Part shown: piece after piece, positions 22,912 through 28,366 of the stretch
Position numbering within the stretch: position 1 is the stretch's first letter
How the letters are laid out: the number at the start of each line of letters is the position of its first letter
Assembly: GCA_013360875.1 (NCBI GenBank)
Contig: JABWAU010000024.1
Span: 1-38,323 of the forward strand
Length of the DNA: 38,323 nt
From: Anaerolineales bacterium
Lineage (GTDB): Bacteria; Chloroflexota; Anaerolineae; Anaerolineales; Villigracilaceae
Direction: 5' to 3'
Notes under the pieces: generated by a model
Databases searched by the model: none
Seen by the model: only the letters and a program-made list of their open reading frames with translations
What the model was told of the DNA's origin: nothing
Program-made: the position numbers and the translations under genes

Positions 22912-23736
22912 ATGGACATTAGAGGTAAAGTCGTCATCGTGACCGGCGCGTCGTCGGGCATCGGTGAGGCGACCGCCCGCCGGTTCGGAGGGGAAGGGGC
23001 TAAGGTTGTGCTTGCTGCCCGCCGCGTGGAGCGGCTTGAAGCGCTCGCGCAGGAGATCAACAGTATGAACACCGGCGCGAAAACGCTGGTCGTGCAAGCC
23101 GATCTATCCAAACTCGAAGACATTCAAAGGATGATCAACGAAACCCTTGAGAAGTTCGGTCGCATTGACGTGCTGGTCAATAACGCCGGGTTCGGTCGGC
23201 TCGACTGGCTGGAGAAACTCGACCCGCTCAAGGACATTCAGGCACAGTTCGACGTGAACGTGATGGGCGTCATCCAAACCACACGCCAGGCGCTGCCGGT
23301 GATGATAAAACAACGGTCGGGCCACATCATCAACATGTGTTCGATGGCGGGGCTTGTCGGCACTCCGACCTACACGATCTATTCCGCCTGCAAACACGCC
23401 GTGCATGGATTCTCGGAGGCGCTGCGGCGTGAGGTCGAACCCTGGGGCATCCACGTTTCGATGATCTACCCCGGCGGCGTGGTGACGGAGTTCGCGCAAC
23501 ACGCGGGCATCCGGCGCAAGACGAAAGCCACGACCCCCAAAGCGTTACTGCTCACGGCGGATCAGGTGGGCGAAGCGGTGGTAAAACTGACGCGTAAACC
23601 GCGCGCCATGTGGATCATCCCCTGGGTGTGGACGTTCTCGGTCTGGATGAATCGTCACCTCAACTGGCTCGTGGATCGCGCCACCGTCAATCGTTTTACC
23701 ATTCCCGAACGCGAGGAAGAATTGAAGGCGGACTAG
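22912..23736 (+). CDS. Short-chain dehydrogenase/reductase
   Basis: A 274-aa classical SDR, a cytoplasmic NAD(P)-dependent oxidoreductase. The nucleotide loop is 'VTGASSGIG' (about 10-18), followed by 'LAARR', whose Arg residues favour NADP. 'VNNAGFG' is present. The catalytic residues are S144, Y157 and K161 ('YSACK'). A hydrophobic segment near the C-terminus ('MWIIPWVWTFSVWMN') could touch the membrane, as in some lipid-acting SDRs. AGGAGA precedes the ATG. The substrate is unknown. The next gene, a PfkB kinase, starts 86 nt on and has its own possible promoter. Confidence 0.9.
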   Translation: MDIRGKVVIVTGASSGIGEATARRFGGEGAKVVLAARRVERLEALAQEINSMNTGAKTLVVQADLSKLEDIQRMINETLEKFGRIDVLVNNAGFGRLDWLEKLDPLKDIQAQFDVNVMGVIQTTRQALPVMIKQRSGHIINMCSMAGLVGTPTYTIYSACKHAVHGFSEALRREVEPWGIHVSMIYPGGVVTEFAQHAGIRRKTKATTPKALLLTADQVGEAVVKLTRKPRAMWIIPWVWTFSVWMNRHLNWLVDRATVNRFTIPEREEELKAD

Positions 23737-23822
23737 CGCGCCGCGCGGATTGTGTTTTACAATGGGGTGGGATGAGTCCGCAGGTCAATGGATTTACAGC
23801 GCGACGCGCCCTCTGACAACTT

Positions 23823-24809
23823 ATGGATATTCACTTCATCGTCTTCGGTCGTCTCACGCGCGAGTTCCTTTTGCCGGCAGCCGCTCAGCCGCGGCTCGAC
23901 GCGGCGGGTGGGAGTCTGCTCTATGCGTCGGCGGGGCTTGGGGTCTGGGAATCAGGCGTCGGGTTGGTGGGACGCGTGGGGAACGATTATCCGCGCGCGT
24001 GGTTGAACGAGATCCGGGCGCGCGGTTTCGATACGAGCGGCGTCCACATCCTGCCGCAGAATTTGGACGTGCGCGAGTTCGTCGCCTACAACGAATCGTT
24101 CGAGGCGAATCGCGTCAATCCCGTTTCGCATTTTGCGCGGCGTCAGATGACCGTGCCGAAATCGCTGCTGGGTTATCAGGCGGATAAAAAACCGGACGAG
24201 GCGCTCAAACTCACCGTACGCGATATCCCGGACGATTACCTGACCGCGCGCGCCGCCTATCTCTGCCCGATGGACCTGGTTACGCAGACGCAGTTGATCG
24301 CGGGGCTCAAACGCGGTCACGCGCATTCGTTCATCCTGGACCCCGCGCCTGCCTCCATGACCCCGACTGCGCGTCGCGAACTCCCCGCCCTGCTCAACGG
24401 CGTGACGGCTTTCCTTCCCTCCGAGGAGGAGTTGCGCAATCTCTTTCAGGCTGAAACGCACGACCTGTGGGAGATGGCGGAGGCGGTCTCATTGTATGGA
24501 TGCGAATACGTCGTAATCAAGCGCGGCGCGCATGGACAGTTGCTCTACGACGCGGACGCAAAACGCAGATGGGAGATTCCCGCCTATCCGTCACGCGTGG
24601 AGGACGTGACCGGCGCGGGCGACGCGTTCGGCGGCGGGTTCGTCTCCGGCTTTTGTAAAAATTACGATCCGCTGGAGGGGGTGTTGCATGGGAACGTCTC
24701 GGCTTCGCTGAAGTTGGAGGGCTACGGCGCGTTCCATCCGTTGGAGGTTTTGCCGGGGTTGGCGAAGGCGAGGCTGGAGGCGTTGAGGGAGTTGGTGAGG
24801 AGGGTGTAG
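23823..24809 (+). CDS. PfkB-family carbohydrate/nucleoside kinase
   Basis: A 328-aa ribokinase-fold kinase. The signature is 'VTGAGDAFGGGFVSGF', with catalytic base D267. 'GLVGRVGNDYPRAWLNEIRA' is the N-terminal substrate-side block, and 'ECEYVVIKRGAHGQLLY'-type sequence precedes the ATP site. The substrate (sugar or nucleoside) cannot be told. Upstream, a TACAAT at 23758-23763 is followed by a possible 14-codon leader ORF (23772-23816) ending 6 nt before the ATG. No strong ribosome site is visible, so translation could depend on that leader or on leaderless initiation. Confidence 0.88.
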   Translation: MDIHFIVFGRLTREFLLPAAAQPRLDAAGGSLLYASAGLGVWESGVGLVGRVGNDYPRAWLNEIRARGFDTSGVHILPQNLDVREFVAYNESFEANRVNPVSHFARRQMTVPKSLLGYQADKKPDEALKLTVRDIPDDYLTARAAYLCPMDLVTQTQLIAGLKRGHAHSFILDPAPASMTPTARRELPALLNGVTAFLPSEEELRNLFQAETHDLWEMAEAVSLYGCEYVVIKRGAHGQLLYDADAKRRWEIPAYPSRVEDVTGAGDAFGGGFVSGFCKNYDPLEGVLHGNVSASLKLEGYGAFHPLEVLPGLAKARLEALRELVRRV

Positions 24810-24822
24810 GGTGTTGCGATGG

Positions 24823-24878
24823 CAGTGGGCAGTTGTCAGTGATCAGTGATCAGTGATCAGTGATCAGCGATCAGGTGG
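24823..24878. repeat. CAGTGAT heptamer tandem array
   Basis: Eight 7-nt units: CAGTGGG, CAGTTGT, four exact CAGTGAT, CAGCGAT and CAGGTGG. A short GTGGAAA heptamer run follows. The same CAGTGAT unit occurs at 19329, 26197, 31482 and inside the copper ATPase gene. Confidence 0.92.
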
Positions 24879-24900
24879 TGGGAAGTGGAAAGTGGAAAGA

Positions 24901-24982
24901 CGCGTAGCGGACGTTCTCTAACATCTGCGCACAGATCACGCACGAGCGAAGGCGCGTAGTGGACGTTCTCTAACGTCCGCTT
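24901..24982. repeat. Two direct copies of a GGACGTTCTCTAAC hairpin
   Basis: 'GCGTAGCGGACGTTCTCTAA' occurs at 24902-24921 and, with one change, at 24953-24972. The second folds perfectly (GGACGTT-CTCT-AACGTCC). The first has GCGGACGTT against AACATCTGC, where both changes still allow G-U pairs. They share their core with the hairpins at 165-184 and 10680-10693. No gene was seen in 24810-25067. Confidence 0.75.
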
Positions 24983-25055
24983 GCGTATTTTTATTGGTGA
25001 TCGAGGCGCAATCAGTTGCCAGTGATCGGATGGGAGTTTATTCCCGCCCTGTTGG

Positions 25056-25061
25056 TAAAAT
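25056..25061 (+). promoter_or_regulatory. -10-like TAAAAT next to the M20 peptidase start
   Basis: TAAAAT ends 6 nt before the ATG at 25068, so transcription would begin at the start codon itself. No Shine-Dalgarno sequence is seen. Confidence 0.45.
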
Positions 25062-25067
25062 ATATCC

Positions 25068-26216
25068 ATGACGAATACCATCGAGCGCATCATCGAGCTT
25101 GCGATTCAGATCCAGCAGATCGCCGCGCCGACGTTCCACGAGCGGAAGCGGGCGGAGTTTGTGAGAGGGTTGTTCGAGAAGGAAGGTTTGAAGGATGTGA
25201 GGATGGATGAGGTGGGGAATGTGTATGGATTGTGGTCGCAGGTTGAAGGTCGAAGGTCACAGGTCAAGCCGCTGGTGATTTCGGCTCATTTGGATACGGT
25301 GTTTCCGTTCGAGATGGATTTGTCCGTGAGGCGGGAGGGGGAGAGGGTGTATGGCATCGGGATCGGGGATAACTCGCTGGGGGTGGCGGCGTTGTTGGGG
25401 TTGATGTGGATGTTAACCTCACCGCTTCGACAGGCTCAGCGCGACGCCCAACCCTCTCCTGAAAGGAGAGGGGGAAGAGATGTTTGGTTCGTGGCGAATG
25501 TGGGCGAGGAGGGATTGGGCGACCTGCACGGGATGAAGGCGGTGGTGGATCGGTTTGGTTCGGACGTTCTCGCCTATCTCGTCCTCGAAGGGATGGCGCT
25601 GGGTCACGTGTATCACAAGGCGGTGGGGGTGAAGCGGTATCGCATCACGGCGAAGACCCAGGGCGGACATTCGTGGTCGGATTACGGTCAGCCCTCGGCG
25701 GTGCTGGAGTTATCGAAACTGGTCGTGCAGTTGTCTTCGTTGATACTGCCCTCGAAACCGCGCACGACGATGAACGTGGGCAGGATCAACGGCGGCACTT
25801 CGATCAACGCCATCCCTGCGGAGGCGTGGCTGGAGTTGGACCTGCGCTCGGAAGGGGGGCACGAACTGGCGGAACTGGTCGCCGGGGTGGAGAGGTTGAT
25901 CGAAGCCGCGAACAAGCCCGGGGTAATCGTCGAGGCGGAGGCGATCGGGTCGCGTCCCGCGGGGGAGATGCCCGCGGATCATCCGCTTGTGAAACTCGCG
26001 CAGAGATGTCTCATCGAGCAGGGATTGGAGGCGACGCTGACTTCCGGTTCGACGGATGCGAATATCCCGCTGAGCAAGGGCTATCCCGCCATTGTGCTGG
26101 GCGTGACGAAGGGCGGCGGCGCGCACACGAGGAATGAATTCATCGAGACCGCGTTCGTGGAGAAGGGGATGGGGCAGTTGGTGAGGTTTGTGGAATCAGT
26201 GAGCAGTGACCAGTGA
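25068..26216 (+). CDS. M20-family metallopeptidase/deacylase
   Basis: A 382-aa di-zinc hydrolase of the M20 (ArgE/DapE/PepT) family. Metal-site residues are H74 and D76 in '[10 protein letters not shown]', D101 in '[13 protein letters not shown]', and the E147/E148 pair in '[12 protein letters not shown]'. A dimerisation domain follows ('[13 protein letters not shown]'), then the last metal site near the C-terminus ('[12 protein letters not shown]'). It probably cleaves a peptide or N-acyl amino acid; the substrate is unknown. Three foreign-looking stretches lie in frame: a heptamer run at residues 56-68, a palindrome at about 117-136, and a C-terminal tail from a CAGTGAG array that also reaches the end of the convergent reverse transcriptase gene. 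Confidence 0.9.
   Translation: MTNTIERIIELAIQIQQIAAPTFHERKRAEFVRGLFEKEGLKDVRMDEVGNVYGLWSQVEGRRSQVKPLVISAHLDTVFPFEMDLSVRREGERVYGIGIGDNSLGVAALLGLMWMLTSPLRQAQRDAQPSPERRGGRDVWFVANVGEEGLGDLHGMKAVVDRFGSDVLAYLVLEGMALGHVYHKAVGVKRYRITAKTQGGHSWSDYGQPSAVLELSKLVVQLSSLILPSKPRTTMNVGRINGGTSINAIPAEAWLELDLRSEGGHELAELVAGVERLIEAANKPGVIVEAEAIGSRPAGEMPADHPLVKLAQRCLIEQGLEATLTSGSTDANIPLSKGYPAIVLGVTKGGGAHTRNEFIETAFVEKGMGQLVRFVESVSSDQ
25235..25269 (+). repeat. In-frame heptamer repeat in the M20 peptidase gene
   Basis: Five 7-nt units (GTCGCAG, GTTGAAG, GTCGAAG, GTCACAG, GTCAAGC) encode '[12 protein letters not shown]' in the loop before the first metal ligands. Confidence 0.8.
25422..25473. repeat. In-frame palindromic insertion in the M20 peptidase gene
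   Basis: It contains the perfect palindrome CCCTCTCCT-gaa-AGGAGAGGG (25452-25472), preceded by CGCTTCGACAGGCTCAGCG-type sequence. It encodes '[20 protein letters not shown]', where family members have a short linker between a helix and the '[12 protein letters not shown]' strand. Confidence 0.75.
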
Positions 26217-27312
26217 GCAGTGACCAGTGGGAAATGGAAAGTATGGTTCGGCGCAAGCCCCAGGTATCCGCATAACGGACGTGGTTGACCCAGCCCTGCA
26301 CGGAGGCGGTAATTTTTGCGCGTGAAACTTTCCCGTTTGCACATTCAAACAGTAGTTGTTTGTATTTTCGTTGAAATGCGATGCCCCTGCGTCTTTTCAA
26401 TTTTCGGTGACCGGGAAAAATCTGAAACCCGAGAAAGGGAATTCCTTCCGAAGCGGGGCGCGGCTGCGTTTTTTGTTCGTGAAGCGTGAGGCGGAAATCC
26501 GTCAATCTTTCGATGATCAAGGCTCTCCAATCACGCAGTTCCTGCTTGTCGTTCGAGAACAGCAGGAAATCATCCACGTAGCGGAGATAGCCTTTGCATC
26601 GTAATTCCCTTTTTACGAAATGGTCGAACGGATTGAGATAACAGTTCGCCCAGAACTGGCTGGTGAGGTTGCCGATGGGCAATCCGCGCGGACGGTGGAG
26701 TGTGAACAGGTCGTCGCCGGGGAAATACACCATCTGATATTCCTCGGACAGGACCCCGACCCCGCTTTGCAGGATCTTGTCTATCAACCACATTACATCC
26801 CCGTCATTGCGAGACCGAAGGTCGAAGCAATCTCCCTTGTGGTTGTTGGGGATTGCTTCGCATAGAACGCTCGCAATGACATTTCGCAAAATTTCATGGT
26901 CGATGCTTGGAAAAAATTGACGGATGTCGCAAGCCAACACATACTTGAAGCGCCGGGCATATTGTGTGGCGCGGTCGAGGGCTTTGTGCGTGCCTTTGCC
27001 GATCCTGTTTGCATAGGAATCGAAGATGAAAGACTTTTCAAAGATCGGTTCGATCAAATTACACAAGGCGTGATGCACCACGCGGTCGCGGAAAGGCGCG
27101 GCGGAGATCAGGCGTTTCTTGGGGTCGTGGATGTAGAAACTGCGGTATTCCCCCGGTTCGTAGGTTTTTGTTTCGAGTTCGTGTTGGAGTTGGAGAAGGT
27201 TATCCTCCAGTCTGTATTCGAAGGCGGCGACGTTGGGATGCCCGCGCTTGCCTTGGCCGGCTTTGCGGTAGGCGAGCAGGAGGTTTTCGAAGGAGTGGAG
27301 TTGTTGATACAT
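26140..27312 (-). CDS. Diversity-generating retroelement reverse transcriptase
   Basis: A 390-aa RT of the DGR clade. The catalytic Asp residues are D129 ('[14 protein letters not shown]') and Y245-V-D-D248 ('[10 protein letters not shown]'). '[19 protein letters not shown]' (about 209-227) carries the I/LGxxxSQ motif that separates DGR RTs from group II intron and retron RTs, which have QGxxxSP. '[20 protein letters not shown]' and '[11 protein letters not shown]' are further family blocks. With the Avd protein it copies the template RNA with adenine errors. A 26-aa stretch (145-170) is encoded by a palindromic repeat inserted in frame. The C-terminal tail after 'WGLRRTIL' comes from a heptamer array. 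The gene is convergent with and overlaps the M20 peptidase by 77 nt. Confidence 0.95.
   Translation of the reverse strand: MYQQLHSFENLLLAYRKAGQGKRGHPNVAAFEYRLEDNLLQLQHELETKTYEPGEYRSFYIHDPKKRLISAAPFRDRVVHHALCNLIEPIFEKSFIFDSYANRIGKGTHKALDRATQYARRFKYVLACDIRQFFPSIDHEILRNVIASVLCEAIPNNHKGDCFDLRSRNDGDVMWLIDKILQSGVGVLSEEYQMVYFPGDDLFTLHRPRGLPIGNLTSQFWANCYLNPFDHFVKRELRCKGYLRYVDDFLLFSNDKQELRDWRALIIERLTDFRLTLHEQKTQPRPASEGIPFLGFQIFPGHRKLKRRRGIAFQRKYKQLLFECANGKVSRAKITASVQGWVNHVRYADTWGLRRTILSISHWSLLTGHCSLIPQTSPTAPSPSPRTRSR
26197..26231. repeat. CAGTGAG/CAGTGAC heptamer array at converging gene ends
   Basis: Five 7-nt units (CAGTGAG, CAGTGAC, CAGTGAG, CAGTGAC, CAGTGGG). On the plus strand it encodes the M20 tail 'SVSSDQ' and its stop. 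On the minus strand it encodes '[11 protein letters not shown]' in the RT tail. Confidence 0.9.
26803..26880. repeat. 78-bp palindromic element inserted in frame in the RT gene
   Basis: The outer arms GTCATTGCGAG (26803-26813) and complement (26870-26880) are perfect. The inner arms CGAAGCAATC (26823-26832) and complement (26851-26860) are also perfect. The length is 26 codons, and the RT frame stays open through it. Arms of this kind recur in the intergenic DNA of many bacteria. Confidence 0.88.
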
Positions 27313-27477
27313 GATGAGGCGTTCCCGTCCACGAATGGGACCGCGAATTCACGCATGGGGCGCTGGTCATTCGTTCATTCGTGGAATATTCGTGGATGGT
27401 TTGTGCGGATCAAATCCGTTATATAGTATTACTCCGCGAAAACTATGCCAAACGCGAAGATTTTGCAACGCGATTTC

Positions 27478-27606
27478 ATGCCGCCATTAGGTTGCGGAAT
27501 AAATTCCGCGTTACGTATTTGCCCCGCTTCAAATCGTTACCCGATCAGGAAGCGGGGCTCTTCTATATTTGCCTGACCGCAACATGGAGTCGGACGGCTT
27601 GCCGTC
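27478..27606. repeat. Hairpin-rich spacer between template repeat and RT gene
   Basis: The 424-nt stretch between the RT start and the template repeat has no convincing gene. Perfect hairpins are GCGGAAT-aa-ATTCCGC (27494-27509), GCCCCGCTTC/GAAGCGGGGC (27521-27530 with 27549-27558) and GACGGC-tt-GCCGTC (27593-27606). The first belongs to a unit also present at 10720-10759. Nearer the RT (27313-27400) there are short CGTGGA/ATTCG repeats. In other DGRs the RNA just after the template is needed for priming, so 27600-27736 may be functional RNA. Confidence 0.6.
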
Positions 27607-27736
27607 GCAATCACGGGAGCAACTCCCCGAGTCCATATTTCAGATCAGCCAGGAATATGCCCCGCCATTTTTCTAAGGAGCCTCAACCGCGAACCCCTGA
27701 AAGCGCGCGGACATTTTGGCAATACAAGAAAAGCGT

Positions 27737-27854
27737 GGACACCACCACACGAAACCCCTGATTGTTGTTCCTGTTCTCAGGGTTGTTCCTGTTGCGGACC
27801 GCACAGCGCACGTTCCTCTCATTATTGTTGAACGCGCCGCCGCGCACCACACGG
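27737..27854 (-). other. DGR template repeat (TR)
   Basis: This 118-bp sequence aligns without gaps to the 3' end of the NACHT-FGE gene (28379-28496, offset 642). There are 10 mismatches, at 27769, 27775, 27783, 27787, 27792, 27793, 27813, 27814, 27819 and 27826. All ten are A in the template's coding (minus) strand. The block has 28 such adenines; none of the 90 other positions differs. Read in the target's frame it encodes '[19 protein letters not shown]', rich in AAC/AAT codons as expected of a DGR template. It sits 46 nt after avd. The 24 nt at its 3' end contain one adenine, fitting an IMH-like segment. Confidence 0.96.
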
Positions 27855-27880
27855 TGATGTTCGGGCATATCCCCGCAACA

Positions 27881-27894
27881 GCGGCAGTTGCCGC
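27881..27894. repeat. Short perfect hairpin between avd and template repeat
   Basis: GCGGCA (27881-27886), loop GT, TGCCGC (27889-27894). It is 7 nt from the avd stop and 26 nt from the template repeat, so it would lie in the DGR RNA just 5' of the template. Confidence 0.5.
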
Positions 27895-27900
27895 GAATTG

Positions 27901-28245
27901 CTACTGTGTGACCTTCCTCCAGCCGCCGAGTAGTTTGCCGATCTCGGCGACCATATTCGAAACGTGAAAATATTGTCCCTGAGTTAACCATTCCCATTTT
28001 GCGGCGAGACGCAGATAGGTTCGCACTTTATCGAGCGATTCGTCCGCCGCTTTGAGATACACCAGCCGTTCCTTTCCCATGCGATGATTTGCGGCTTCGA
28101 GTTGTTCCCGAAGATCGAACGCCGCGTCCAGAAGCCTTTTTGTAAATGTATGCCTGTGTGCCGTGGGAAAGTGATTGGTGATCGGCAACAGCCAGGTGAG
28201 AAAATCGAACGTGCGGGTGAAGATGGGCATTTCCTGTCCGCTCAT
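27901..28245 (-). CDS. avd: DGR accessory variability determinant (Avd, four-helix bundle)
   Basis: A 114-aa helical, basic protein of the four-helix-bundle family (related to 23S rRNA intervening-sequence proteins). Avd proteins form a pentameric barrel that binds the DGR RNA and the reverse transcriptase. The sequence shows '[20 protein letters not shown]', '[20 protein letters not shown]' and '[20 protein letters not shown]', matching the helices, and ends 'GKLLGGWRK'. The ATG has GGAGGC 5 nt upstream. It lies between the target gene and the template repeat on the same strand, which is a common DGR order. Confidence 0.92.
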   Translation of the reverse strand: MSGQEMPIFTRTFDFLTWLLPITNHFPTAHRHTFTKRLLDAAFDLREQLEAANHRMGKERLVYLKAADESLDKVRTYLRLAAKWEWLTQGQYFHVSNMVAEIGKLLGGWRKVTQ

Positions 28246-28278
28246 GCAGAGCCTCCAAACCGAAAATTTTTAATTCCG

Positions 28279-28300
28279 GTGGGGGGCATTCGCCCCCCAC
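28279..28300. repeat. GC-rich hairpin downstream of the variable repeat
   Basis: GTGGGGGGC (28279-28287), loop ATTC, GCCCCCCAC (28292-28300): a perfect 9-bp stem with a 4-nt loop, 67 nt beyond the target stop. DGR targets in phages carry a similar stem-loop or cruciform after the variable repeat that aids retrohoming. The loop on the coding strand is GAAT, so equivalence is uncertain. The stretch 28321-28366 holds CAGAG-based short repeats. Confidence 0.5.
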
Positions 28301-28366
28301 ACCCCCCAAAGAAAAAAACAAGAGAATCAGAGACCCCAGAGAACCAGAGTCTTCAGAGTACAGAGT

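Noticed and set aside
23772-23816. A 14-codon leader ORF (starting MSPQVN) just after a TACAAT box and before the PfkB gene.
   Set aside because: It is too short to test by composition and has no ribosome site. Kept as a note in the PfkB entry, not as a gene.
24823-24878. CRISPR-like array.
   Set aside because: The units are 7 bp with no unique spacers and no cas genes; it is a simple heptamer tandem repeat.
26140-27312. Retron or group II intron reverse transcriptase.
   Set aside because: The IGNLTSQ motif, the avd neighbour and the TR/VR pair identify a DGR. No maturase/HNH domain or intron RNA domain V was seen.
27683-27997. A 104-codon minus-strand reading frame across the template repeat.
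   Set aside because: It overlaps the end of avd in another frame, and its FGE-like residues are explained by the template repeat being a copy of the target's 3' end. Templates are not normally translated.
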